Source of the DNA: JAWVEV01 sp033856535
GTDB lineage: Bacteria; Actinomycetota; Thermoleophilia; Miltoncostaeales; Miltoncostaeaceae
DNA: 31,682 bases
Direction of reading: 5' to 3'
Assembly: GCA_033856535.1 (NCBI GenBank)
Contig: JAWVEV010000175.1
Span: 1 to 31,682 of the forward strand
Positions 8,255-15,792 of the stretch are shown here, piece after piece; the first letter of the stretch is position 1; each line of letters starts with the position of its first letter. A program made the position numbers and the translations under genes. The notes under the pieces are model-generated. The model worked only from the letters and a program-made list of their open reading frames with translations, was not told the origin of the DNA and ran no database searches.

Positions 8255-9786
8255 TGGCTCACCGCGACCGCGCGCGACTCGAGCACCGGGAGACCCGCCG
8301 GCGCCCCACCGGCGATCAGCGCCTCGAGCGCCGCGGTGTCCAGGTTCTGCTCGATGAGGTCGGCGACGGCGTCGAGGCGTCGCTCGCGCACCTCGGCGAA
8401 GGGCGTCGCGCCGGGCAGCCAGCGCCGGCCGGCGATCTCGGCCGCCCACGACAGCAGCGCCCGGCGCAGCTCGTCGCCCTCCAACAGGCCGTGCCAGGAG
8501 GTGCCGATCGTGCCGCCCACGCGGCAGCCCTCGTCGCCGTCGCCGGTCCGGAGCAGCGGCGCGCCGCCGTCGGGCTCCACGCGGCCGTGGCGGATCTCGA
8601 AGCCGGCCGCCGGCGCGCCTCCGAAGTCGGCCGCCGCCCCCGTCCGCCGGCGCAGGATCTTCTCCTCGCCGAAGACCGTGTCCGCCGGCAGCAGCCCGAG
8701 CCCGGCCACCTCGCCGCTGCGGCTCTCCACCTCGTCCACGATCCGGCGGCCGAGCATCTGGTACCCGCCGCAGATCCCGAGGATCGCGCCGCCGCGGGCG
8801 GCGCGGGCGCGCAGGGCGGCGTCCAGGCCGTCGGCGCGCAGCCGCGCCAGGTCCTCGACCGTCGCGCGCGTGCCGGGGAGCACCACCAGGTCGGCGCGGG
8901 CCACGTCGGCCGGCGAGCGCGTGAAGCGCACGGCCACGCCCGGCTCGGCGGCCAGCGCATCGAGGTCCGTGAAGTTGCTCATCCAGCGCAGCCGGATCAC
9001 GGCCACCTCGAGGGCGTCGGGGCCGGTCGGCGGCTCGGCCGCCTCGCGCGGCGCCTCGAGCGCGAGCGAGTCCTCGGCGTCGAGCCCGAGACGCCTCCGC
9101 CAGGGCAGCACGCCGAGGGTCGGCCGGCCGGTGAGCCGCTCGAGCATCTCGAGGCCCGGCCGCAGGATGCCCAGGTCCCCGCGGAACTTGTTGATCACGA
9201 ATGCGCTCACCAGGCGCTGATCCTCGGGCTCGAGCAGGGCGAGGCAGCCGAACAGGCCGGCGAAGACGCCCCCGCGATCGATGTCGCCCACGATCACCAC
9301 CGGCAGGTCGGCCGCCCGGGCCAACCCCATGTTGGCCAGGTCGTTCTCCCGAAGGTTGATCTCCGCGGGGCTCCCCGCGCCCTCGCAGACCACCACGTCG
9401 AAACGCGCGCGCAGGTCGGCCAGCGCGTCGAGCACCGGCTCGCGCAGCGCGGCGCGCATGGGCCCGTAGCTCCGGGCGTCGACCTCGCCGTAGGGCTTCC
9501 CCATCAGCATCACGTGGCTGCGCCGCTCGCCGGCCGGCTTCAGCAGCACCGGGTTCATCGCCGCCTCCGGGGGCACCCCCGCGGCGGCGGCCTGGGCCGC
9601 CTGGGCCCGGCCGATCTCGGCGCCCTCGGCCGTGACCACCGAGTTCAGCGCCATGTTCTGGGCCTTGAAGGGCGCCACGCGCACGCCGCGCCGGGCGAGC
9701 CAGCGGCAGATTCCGGTCACCACGACGCTCTTTCCCGCGTCCGACCCGGTGCCGGCCACCAGCAGGGCCCCGCGAAGGCCGCTCAC
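8251..9786 (-). CDS. cobQ: Cobyric acid synthase (glutamine-hydrolysing)
   Basis: CobQ/CbiP amidates the b, d, e and g side chains of adenosylcobyrinic a,c-diamide, using ATP and glutamine. Residues 7-20 (ALLVAGTGSDAGKS) are the dethiobiotin-synthetase-like P-loop, followed by FKAQNMALNSVVTAEGAEIG (40-59) and NLRENDLANMGLARAADLPV. The glutamine-amidotransferase half carries AILGICGGYQMLG with nucleophile Cys339 and GTSWHGLLEGD with the partner His. At 511 aa it is full length. The GTG start overlaps the cobD stop, and the TGA overlaps the cobG ATG. Confidence 0.96.
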   Translation of the reverse strand: MSGLRGALLVAGTGSDAGKSVVVTGICRWLARRGVRVAPFKAQNMALNSVVTAEGAEIGRAQAAQAAAAGVPPEAAMNPVLLKPAGERRSHVMLMGKPYGEVDARSYGPMRAALREPVLDALADLRARFDVVVCEGAGSPAEINLRENDLANMGLARAADLPVVIVGDIDRGGVFAGLFGCLALLEPEDQRLVSAFVINKFRGDLGILRPGLEMLERLTGRPTLGVLPWRRRLGLDAEDSLALEAPREAAEPPTGPDALEVAVIRLRWMSNFTDLDALAAEPGVAVRFTRSPADVARADLVVLPGTRATVEDLARLRADGLDAALRARAARGGAILGICGGYQMLGRRIVDEVESRSGEVAGLGLLPADTVFGEEKILRRRTGAAADFGGAPAAGFEIRHGRVEPDGGAPLLRTGDGDEGCRVGGTIGTSWHGLLEGDELRRALLSWAAEIAGRRWLPGATPFAEVRERRLDAVADLIEQNLDTAALEALIAGGAPAGLPVLESRAVAVSQ

Positions 9787-10691
9787 CGTACGGCCGCCGC
9801 GGTCAGGGCGGCCGCGGCGGCGCCGACGGCCAGCGAGAGCCGGACCGCGCGACGCAGGTCGGCCGGGCCGGGCGCGCGGCCCTCGGCGCCGAGCTCCGGC
9901 CGCTCCTCGATCCGGCCGCCGTAGCTGAGCGTCCCGCCCAGACGGACGCCCAGCGCGCCGGCGAAGGCGGCCTCCAGGCGGCCGGCGTTCGGGCTCGGGT
10001 GGCGGGCGCCATCGCGGCGCAGCACGGCGAGCGCCCGCGCCGGGTCGCCGCCGGCGACCGGCGCCAGCACGCAGGCGAGCAGGGCGCCGAGGCGCGCCGC
10101 GGGCCAGGTGGCGACGTCGTCGAGCCGCGCCGCCGCCCAGCCGAAGCGCTCGTGGCGCTCGGTGCGGTGGCCCACCATGGCGTCGAGCGTGTTGGCCGCC
10201 CGGTAGCCGGCGGCGCCGGGCGCGCCGGCCACGGCGCACCAGACCAGCGGCCCCACCACCGCGTCGGCGGTGTTCTCGGCCACCGACTCGATCGCCGCGC
10301 GGCAGAGCTCGATCCCGTCCAGGCCCTGCGGGTCGCGGCCGGCCAGCGAGGGGAGCTGCCGCCGCGCGCCCTCCAGGTCGCCTCGCTCGACCAGGGCCGC
10401 CAGGCGCAGCCCCTCGCGCGCCAGCGAGCGCCCGCCGAGCGTGCTCCAGAGCACCAGCGCGAGCGTCGCGCGGCGCGGCGCCAGCCGCTCGGCCAGGCCG
10501 GCGCCGAGTGCCGCGCCGGCGACCAGCGCGCCGGCGTAGGCCGCGCCCACGACCCGCCGCGGTGCCCAGACCCGCCGCTCCAGCTCGGCCGCGACGCGCC
10601 CGAACCCGGCCACCGGATGGCCCCGGCGCGGGTCGCCGATCGCGGCGTCCAGCACCGCGGCGGCCGCGATGCCCGCGGCCCGCACGCTCAA
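9783..10691 (-). CDS. cobD: Adenosylcobinamide-phosphate synthase, membrane protein
   Basis: CobD (CbiB in Salmonella) joins the aminopropanol phosphate arm made by the CobC-type enzyme to cobyric acid. Conserved blocks are IGDPRRGHPV (18-27), IESVAENTADAVVGPL (134-149), AANTLDAMVGHRTERHERFG (165-184), the following LDDVATWPAAR (190-200) and PSPNAGRLEAAFAGALGVRL. Several hydrophobic Ala/Val/Leu stretches fit an integral membrane enzyme. The start is TTG at 10691, overlapping the upstream TGA (TTGA). A GTG at 10685 is possible, but the overlap pattern of the whole operon favours the TTG. Confidence 0.93.
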   Translation of the reverse strand: MSVRAAGIAAAAVLDAAIGDPRRGHPVAGFGRVAAELERRVWAPRRVVGAAYAGALVAGAALGAGLAERLAPRRATLALVLWSTLGGRSLAREGLRLAALVERGDLEGARRQLPSLAGRDPQGLDGIELCRAAIESVAENTADAVVGPLVWCAVAGAPGAAGYRAANTLDAMVGHRTERHERFGWAAARLDDVATWPAARLGALLACVLAPVAGGDPARALAVLRRDGARHPSPNAGRLEAAFAGALGVRLGGTLSYGGRIEERPELGAEGRAPGPADLRRAVRLSLAVGAAAAALTAAAVR

Positions 10692-11266
10692 GGCTCTCCA
10701 GCCGGCGCGGCGACGTTCAGCCGCATCACCCGCCAGCTTCCGTCGTGGCAGTGCAGCTCGGCCAGGCCGAGCGGCGCCGCCTCGATCCGCCAGAGCGCCT
10801 TGAGCGGGGCTCCCAGCGCGTGCACCACCGCCGCCCGGATCGGCCCGCCGCTGGTCACCGCCAGCGCCGCGCCCTCGCGCTCGGCCTGCGCGTCAAGCCA
10901 GCGCGCGACGCGCTCGGCCAGCGCGGCCAGCGCCTCGCCGCCGTGGGGCGTCGCGGCCGGGTCGGACATCCAGGCGGTCAGCCCGTCGGGGTCCTCCTCG
11001 GCCACCTCGGCCAGCGCGCGCCCGGTCCAGCTCCCGAAGTCGCACTCGGCCAGCGCCGGCTCGTCGCGCGGCGCCAACCCGGCCAGCCGGGCGGTCTCGC
11101 GGGCCCGCAGGCTGGGGCCGGCGTAGCACTCGTCGTGGGCCGGCAGGCGCCCGCGCAGCGCGGCGGCGGCGGCGGCTCCCCGGGCGTCGAGCGGCTCGTC
11201 GACCGGAAACGCCGCCCGGCGGGTCGCCGCGGTCGGCGCGTGGCGCAGCAGGACCAGCCGCCTCAC
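10688..11266 (-). CDS. Histidine-phosphatase-superfamily protein, alpha-ribazole phosphatase candidate with altered active site
   Basis: The fold is that of the phosphoglycerate mutase/histidine phosphatase superfamily. LVLLRHAPT (residues 4-12) has the phospho-accepting His9 after Arg8, and PSLRARETARLAG (51-63) and the acidic CDFGSWTGR (75-83) follow as expected. In a B12 operon the expected role is removal of the 5'-phosphate from alpha-ribazole phosphate or cobalamin phosphate (Salmonella CobC). The second core histidine, normally in 'VxHGGxIR', is Ser139 here (AVTSGGPIRAAV, 136-147). It may therefore be a variant with shifted chemistry, or a non-phosphatase member. The GTG start overlaps the cbtA stop by 4 nt. 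Confidence 0.8.
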   Translation of the reverse strand: MRRLVLLRHAPTAATRRAAFPVDEPLDARGAAAAAALRGRLPAHDECYAGPSLRARETARLAGLAPRDEPALAECDFGSWTGRALAEVAEEDPDGLTAWMSDPAATPHGGEALAALAERVARWLDAQAEREGAALAVTSGGPIRAAVVHALGAPLKALWRIEAAPLGLAELHCHDGSWRVMRLNVAAPAGEP

Positions 11267-11994
11267 CCCACGGGGTCGCGGGCGCGGTCGGCCAGGACCG
11301 CGAAGACCGCCGCCAGGATCCCCCAGAGCGCGACCTGCGTGAGCAGCGAGGTGAGGCGGAAGTCCCAGAGGAGGTCGGCCGGGAAGGCGGAGGGGATCTC
11401 GGCGACCTTCGGCATGAAGGCGCCGGCCGTCAGAACGATCGCGAGGAAGGCGACCGCGCCGGTCACGGGGCGGGTGAGCGTCCCGAGCCGCGGCGGCACC
11501 CGGCGCGCGATCTGCGCGGCCGCGACCAGAGCGGCGGCCGAGATCGCGATCATCGCGACGTAGAGCAGGGTGCGGCGCCCGATCGTCTCGGGGTCGCCGA
11601 CCCCCGGCGGGTTCGGCGGGTACTTCACGAACGGCACCAGGACGAGCGCCAGGAAGAGGCCCGCCGAGAGCAGCAGCGCGGACACCCCCTCCCGCGCGCC
11701 CCCGATCCGGCCGCGCACCGCGCGGAAGACCACGGCGAGGATCAGGCCGAGCGCGATGCCCCAGAGGCCGGTCGCGAGGATCAGGCCGGCCTTCTGGCCC
11801 CGGCGGGAGACCACCAGGCCGCCCCCGTCGTCCTCGTGCGCCGGGGCCTCGCCCGCGACGTGGGCGGAGGCCGACTGCAGCTCCTCGAAGGCGATCGCCC
11901 GGTCGACGACGGGCTCGGCGACGGCCAGCGCGAAAAGACCGGCGAGCACGCCCGCGATCAGCCCCGCCAGCAGGCCGCGCAGCACCCAGCTCAT
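11263..11994 (-). CDS. cbtA: CbtA-type cobalt transporter subunit
   Basis: CbtA proteins are multi-span membrane proteins linked to B12 riboswitches and proposed to import cobalt. The diagnostic block is LVPFVKYPPNPPGVGDPETI (residues 119-138), followed by GRRT. Hydrophobic segments lie at about 5-27, 68-91, 105-121, 143-162, 177-195 and 215-236. The acidic/His stretch AHEDD (52-56) after the first span could contact metal. The ATG at 11994 has AGGGAGG about 8 nt upstream, and the gene lies 13 bp after cbtB. Cobalt as the substrate rests on family knowledge and riboswitch context, not on anything unique in the sequence. Confidence 0.92.
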   Translation of the reverse strand: MSWVLRGLLAGLIAGVLAGLFALAVAEPVVDRAIAFEELQSASAHVAGEAPAHEDDGGGLVVSRRGQKAGLILATGLWGIALGLILAVVFRAVRGRIGGAREGVSALLLSAGLFLALVLVPFVKYPPNPPGVGDPETIGRRTLLYVAMIAISAAALVAAAQIARRVPPRLGTLTRPVTGAVAFLAIVLTAGAFMPKVAEIPSAFPADLLWDFRLTSLLTQVALWGILAAVFAVLADRARDPVG

Positions 11995-12007
11995 GTCGGC
12001 GGCCTCC

Positions 12008-12172
12008 CTAGTGACAGGGGAGGCCGAGCAGGTGGCGACCGTCGTGCATCAGCTCGTGCACGGTGGGGTCGAACCCGACGGCGTACATCAGGACGATCGC
12101 GGCGCCCGCCATGAGGGCGGCGAGCAGCAGGTCCCGCGGCGAGCGGAGCGCGATGCCGGCGACATGTTCCAC
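12008..12172 (-). CDS. cbtB: CbtB-type small cobalt transporter subunit
   Basis: A 54-residue protein with one membrane span (about residues 13-33: DLLLAALMAGAAIVLMYAVGF) and a histidine-rich end, VHELMHDGRHLLGLPCH, with five His and one Cys. This is the typical CbtB layout and a probable metal-binding tail. The frame is open further upstream, but GTG at 12172 is chosen because GGAGGAGG (12177-12184) precedes it at good spacing and because the upstream bases form the riboswitch. It is the first gene of the operon, followed by cbtA. The hairpin CGGGA/TCCCG abuts this ribosome site and could be the switch's expression platform. Confidence 0.88.
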   Translation of the reverse strand: MEHVAGIALRSPRDLLLAALMAGAAIVLMYAVGFDPTVHELMHDGRHLLGLPCH

Positions 12173-12194
12173 AGGGCCTCCTCCGGGATGACGC

Positions 12195-12322
12195 GTCCCG
12201 ATGGGTGACATCCGCGCCGGCCGAGTGTCCTGACTCCCGGATGGCCCTCGGGCCGTCCCGGATACAGTGGCGCGACCGTGCCGGCCTCTCACCGGCTTCC
12301 TCGCCCCATCGCGGTTGGGTGC
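12195..12322 (-). promoter_or_regulatory. Cobalamin (AdoCbl) riboswitch
   Basis: Read on the minus strand, this leader has the conserved cobalamin aptamer blocks in order: GAGGAAGCCGGTGAGAGGCC, then CGCGCCACTGTATCC (the 'GCCACTG' core), then the B12 box GAGTCAGGACACTCGGCCGG at 12217-12236. A promoter lies just upstream and the cbtB ribosome site just downstream. Binding of adenosylcobalamin should shut down the cbtB-cbtA-...-cobIJ operon. A CGGGA/TCCCG hairpin next to GGAGGAGG suggests control of translation; I see no U-rich terminator. The end points are approximate. Confidence 0.93.
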
Positions 12323-12326
12323 GGGG

Positions 12327-12355
12327 AGGCTAGGGGCGCCCATGGGCCAGGTCAA
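12327..12355 (-). promoter_or_regulatory. Housekeeping-type promoter of the cbtB-cobIJ operon
   Basis: On the minus strand TTGACC (12350-12355) and TAGCCT (12327-12332) are separated by exactly 17 bp, close to the sigma-70/HrdB consensus. Transcription would start near 12320, just ahead of the riboswitch aptamer. No comparable promoter for the divergent cobT is evident. Confidence 0.72.
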
Positions 12356-12400
12356 CCCGGCGCGCGCGCCCGCGCGCCATGAGCCCGCGATCGGAGGCCC

Positions 12401-13486
12401 ATGTCCTCATCGTCCCCCTCGGCCGCCCCCGCCGGAGCCCTGGCCGATCTCCTCAGCGCGGTGGCGCCGATCGACGCCGAGGCGGCCGCCGCGGCCCGCG
12501 CGCGGTGGGACGAGCTGGCCAAGCCGCAGGGCAGCCTGGGACGGCTGGAGGACCTGGGCGCGACGCTCGCCGCGATCGCCGGCCGCGTGCCGGCGCCGGT
12601 GCCCGAGCGGGCCCGGCTGATCGTGTGCGCGGGCGATCACGGGGCGGTGGCGTCGGGCGCGTCGGCGTGGCCGTCGGAGGTCACCGCGGCGATCGCGGCC
12701 ACGATCTGCGCCGGCCGGGCCGGCGCCTCGGCCCTCGCCCGCGCGGTCGGCTGCGAGGTGACCGTGCTCGACGTGGGCGTCGCGAGCGAGCTTCCCGCGC
12801 ACCCGCTGCTGCGCTCGGCCCGGGTGCGCCCGGGCACCGCCGACCTCACCAAGGAGCCGGCGATGACGCGCGCCGAGGCCGAGGCCGCGATCCGGGCCGG
12901 CTTCGAGGCCGCGACCGACGCGGCCGCCGAGGCGGACGTCCTGGTGACCGGCGACATGGGTATCGGCAACACGACCGCCGCGGCCTGCCTGGTGGCGACC
13001 TTCACCGGCCGCGCGGCCGCCGAGGTGACCGGCCCGGGCGCCGGCGCCGAGCCGGACCAGATGGCGCACAAGATGGCGCTGGTCGCCGGGGCGCTCGAGC
13101 TCCACCGGCCGGACCCGGCCGACCCGCTCGGCGCGCTGGCCGCGGTGGGCGGGCTGGAGCACGCGGCGCTGGCCGGGGTGATCCTGGGCGGCGCGGCCGC
13201 CCGCCGGCCGGTGATCCTGGACGGGGTCAACGCCGTCGCGGCGGCCCTCGTCGCGACCGCGCTCCGCCCCGAGGCGCTCGGCTACCTCGTGGCCGGCCAC
13301 CGCTCCCCCGAGCCGGGCGCGACCCACGGCCTGGCGGCGCTCGGGCTGGCGCCGCTGCTCGAGATGGGAATGCGCTTGGGTGAGGGCACCGGCGCGCTGC
13401 TCGCGCTGCCGCTGCTGCGGGCCGCCGCGCGGGCGCTCGCCGAGATGGCGACGCTCGCCGAGGCGGCGGCGGCGGCCGGGGGGTGA
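12401..13486 (+). CDS. cobT: Nicotinate-nucleotide--dimethylbenzimidazole phosphoribosyltransferase
   Basis: CobT makes alpha-ribazole phosphate from 5,6-dimethylbenzimidazole and nicotinate mononucleotide for the lower ligand. Conserved features are ARWDELAKPQGSLGRLEDL (33-51), VCAGDHGAVASGASAWP (75-91), VTGDMGIGNTTAAACLVA (182-199) and the catalytic Glu328 in GMRLGEGTGALLALPL (323-338). At 361 aa it is standard length. GGAGG lies only 3 nt before the ATG, which is short spacing, but no better in-frame start precedes the conserved region. It is divergent from the riboswitch operon, and the riboswitch is on the other strand, so cobT is not controlled by it in cis. Confidence 0.95.
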   Translation: MSSSSPSAAPAGALADLLSAVAPIDAEAAAAARARWDELAKPQGSLGRLEDLGATLAAIAGRVPAPVPERARLIVCAGDHGAVASGASAWPSEVTAAIAATICAGRAGASALARAVGCEVTVLDVGVASELPAHPLLRSARVRPGTADLTKEPAMTRAEAEAAIRAGFEAATDAAAEADVLVTGDMGIGNTTAAACLVATFTGRAAAEVTGPGAGAEPDQMAHKMALVAGALELHRPDPADPLGALAAVGGLEHAALAGVILGGAAARRPVILDGVNAVAAALVATALRPEALGYLVAGHRSPEPGATHGLAALGLAPLLEMGMRLGEGTGALLALPLLRAAARALAEMATLAEAAAAAGG

Positions 13487-14223
13487 TCGACCGGCTGGCA
13501 GTGGCGCACGCCCTGCTCACCCGCCTGCCCGTCCCGGGCGTGGGCACGGTGAGCCGGGAGCGCCTGCTGGCCGCCGCCCCGCTCTTCCCCGTCGTCGGCC
13601 TGACGGTCGGCGGGGTGGCCGCCCTGGGGCGGCTCGCCGCCGACCCGCTGGGCGCGGCGTTCGCCGCGGTCGTCGCCCTCGCGCTGGCGGCTCTGATCAC
13701 CGGCGCGATGCACGAGGACGGCCTGGCGGACACCTTCGACGCGCTTGGCCCGCGCGACCGCGCACGCCGGCTGGAGGCGATGCGCGACTCGCGCATCGGC
13801 GCCTTCGGGGTCCTCGCCCTGGGGTTCGTGCTGGTGGGCCGGGTCGTGCTCCTCGGCGGGATCGGCGCGGGCGACGCCGCGCTGGCCCTCGTGGCGGCGA
13901 ACGTCCTGGCTCGCGGCGCGACGGTGCTCCAGGCGGGATGGGTCGCGCCGGCGCGCGAGGACGGCTCGGGCGCCCAGCTCCGCGGGCTGGGTCCCGCGCG
14001 CACCGCGGCCGGCGGGATCCTGGCGGCGGCGATCGCCCTGCCGGCGCTGATCGCGATCACCCCGTGGGCCGTCGCGGCGATCGCCGTGGCGGCCGCGCTG
14101 ACGGCGGGGCTGGCGGCCTGGTGGCGGCACGCCTTCGGCGGCGTCACGGGAGATACCCACGGCGCGACCGCGCAGCTGGTGGAGCTGGCCGTCTACGTCG
14201 CGGTGATCGCGTCGGTCACTTGA
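13483..14223 (+). CDS. cobS: Adenosylcobinamide-GDP ribazoletransferase (cobalamin synthase)
   Basis: The last step of nucleotide-loop assembly: this membrane enzyme joins alpha-ribazole (phosphate) to AdoCbi-GDP. MHEDGLADTFDALG (76-89), with its acidic metal-binding pattern, and MRDSRIGAFGVLAL are the family signature. Near the C-terminus FGGVTGDTHGATAQLVE is the second conserved block. Several membrane spans are visible between these motifs. At 246 aa it is normal. The GTG start overlaps the cobT stop (GTGA), so the two genes are coupled. The CobU/CobP kinase-guanylyltransferase that makes its substrate is not in the window. Confidence 0.94.
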   Translation: MIDRLAVAHALLTRLPVPGVGTVSRERLLAAAPLFPVVGLTVGGVAALGRLAADPLGAAFAAVVALALAALITGAMHEDGLADTFDALGPRDRARRLEAMRDSRIGAFGVLALGFVLVGRVVLLGGIGAGDAALALVAANVLARGATVLQAGWVAPAREDGSGAQLRGLGPARTAAGGILAAAIALPALIAITPWAVAAIAVAAALTAGLAAWWRHAFGGVTGDTHGATAQLVELAVYVAVIASVT

Positions 14224-14294
14224 CCGGCCGGCGCCTGTCGGGAGACGACCCTTCCGACCGGCGTGCGGCGAGAACGGGGATAGCCTCACCCGGC

Positions 14295-14855
14295 GTGGAC
14301 GTCATCGGTTCACGGCGCTGTCGCGCCGCGCTGCTCGGCCTCGTCGGCATGGGAATCGCGGTCGCGCCGGCCGCGGCGGTCGACATCCCCCACGGGGGGC
14401 CATTCACCGGCGTCGAGCCCTTCCCCGGGGCGATCATCGAGACCACGTGCACCCCGCCGGACGCGTCGGCGATGGTTCGGGGCGACGAGGTGGCCCTGCC
14501 GCACAGCATCACCTGCTCCTCGCTCGAGATCACCACGGGGGTGCGCGGCACCAAGAGTGAGACGGTGGACGCCGCGAGCCTGGCGAGCCCTCCGCTCTTC
14601 GTCGTGAAGCGGGGCACCGTCCTGCGGTTCCACTTCACCTCCCCGCCGAGCGGAGCCGTGCGGCTCGAGGTGCGCCGCGGCCCCCACCTGCGGTCGCACG
14701 CGACGTACCGGCTCTCGCCCTTCTCGACGGTCTGGCGTGCCCGGGGCACCGGTGGGGTCATGACGCTCTCGGTCCCGTTCGCGCCGGCGACGACCCCCTG
14801 GAGCGAAGCCGTCCCGAACGACGGCGTCTACACGGCCCGGTTCGTCGTCCGCTGA
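14295..14855 (+). CDS. Small secreted protein of unknown function
   Basis: I do not recognise a family. The 186-residue product has a signal peptide: Arg-rich start (GSRRCR), hydrophobic core ALLGLVGMGIAVA and a likely cleavage after PAAA near residue 27. The rest looks mainly beta-stranded with two cysteines (CTPPDAS and SITCSSLE), which suits an exported single-domain protein with one disulphide. The GTG at 14295 is the only start before the signal peptide. There is no obvious ribosome site, but TAGCCT (14281-14286) lies 8 nt upstream and could drive a leaderless mRNA. It follows cobS by 71 bp and converges on the large gene at 14884-18088. Codon bias is strong and in frame, so I think it is a real gene. 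Confidence 0.7.
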   Translation: MDVIGSRRCRAALLGLVGMGIAVAPAAAVDIPHGGPFTGVEPFPGAIIETTCTPPDASAMVRGDEVALPHSITCSSLEITTGVRGTKSETVDAASLASPPLFVVKRGTVLRFHFTSPPSGAVRLEVRRGPHLRSHATYRLSPFSTVWRARGTGGVMTLSVPFAPATTPWSEAVPNDGVYTARFVVR

Positions 14856-14883
14856 GCGGCGGGAGGCTGCTGCCCAGGATCCT

Positions 14884-15792
14884 CTAAGGCGCGCCCGCAG
14901 GAGCCGGCGCCGTTGACGGCGCGGGCTCCGTCGTCTTCTCCGCCGGCGGCTTCTCGGGCGGCGCGGTGGCCTCGGTCTTGATCCGCTGCTCGGCCTCCTC
15001 CTGCATCACCCGGAAGCCGAAGCGCGCGAACGCGGCGAGCTGCTCCACCAGCAGCTCGTGCCGGATCGCGCTGGTCACCGGGCCGGCGTCGGCCAGCACG
15101 CCGGCGGCCCGCGAGTGCTCGAGCAGCGTCCCGCGCAGGTTGGCCGACAGCCGCTGCATCCGGTCGAGCAGGTCGCCGGCGCGGGTCCGCAGCGCCTTCG
15201 CCGCCTCGGCCTGGCCCAGCGCGGTTCGCACCCCGCCGCTGCGCACCTCGCGCAGCAGGTCGGCGCACTCGCCCGCCACGTCGTCGAACCACTTGGCCAC
15301 GATCTCGTCGAGCGCGGCCGGCCCATACGGCAGCGGCTTGCGGATGAGCGCGGCGGCCACCTCGTTCTGGCGCTCGCCGTACTTGCCGAGCGCGCGCATC
15401 GCCTTCTCGAGCCCGTCCGGTCCGGCCCGCCCGGCCAGCGCCAGCCGCAGGCCCTCGGCCGCCTTGTCCAGGCTCGGCAGCTGCGCCAGGTACGCCCCGT
15501 AGAGCTGCGCCGGGCTGGCGTCGCCGGCGGCCATCCCGGGGACCTTGTCCCGCTCGGTCACGTACCGGCGCGTGCCCCCGCCGGTGAAGTAGCCGCCGCC
15601 CTCGCTCACGTTGATCATCGCCTGGCGGTCGGCGATCTCGTCGCAGAGGCGCGTGACCTCGCCGGTGTCCCCCTTCTTGGCGGCCTCGACCAGGGCGGTG
15701 TGCAGCTCGTCGATGCGCTGGCCCAGGCGCTCCCGCTCGCCGCCGGTGAGCGGCCGGAAGTCCGGGATCTCGTCCACCGACATCGCCTTCAT
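14884..15792 (-). CDS. C-terminal fragment of the frameshifted eCIS-type protein
   Basis: This is the part of the preceding gene that lies after the frame break, as it would be called alone from ATG 15792 (302 aa). It has long amphipathic helices (GERERLGQRIDELHTALVE and KALRTRAGDLLDRMQRLSAN), a Gly-rich GGGYFTGGGTRRYVTERDK segment, and a Pro/Ala/Glu-rich tail (PPEKPPAEKTTEPAPSTAPA). In-frame coding sequence continues upstream of the ATG to about 15835, which shows it is not an independent gene. The Gly-rich segment may complete the nucleotidyltransferase-like unit; this is a guess. Confidence 0.55.
   Translation of the reverse strand: MKAMSVDEIPDFRPLTGGERERLGQRIDELHTALVEAAKKGDTGEVTRLCDEIADRQAMINVSEGGGYFTGGGTRRYVTERDKVPGMAAGDASPAQLYGAYLAQLPSLDKAAEGLRLALAGRAGPDGLEKAMRALGKYGERQNEVAAALIRKPLPYGPAALDEIVAKWFDDVAGECADLLREVRSGGVRTALGQAEAAKALRTRAGDLLDRMQRLSANLRGTLLEHSRAAGVLADAGPVTSAIRHELLVEQLAAFARFGFRVMQEEAEQRIKTEATAPPEKPPAEKTTEPAPSTAPAPAGAP

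Noticed and set aside
14219..14226. TTGACC overlapping the cobS stop as a -35 for the secreted protein
   Set aside because: No -10 hexamer lies 16-18 bp downstream, and it is about 70 bp from the start codon.
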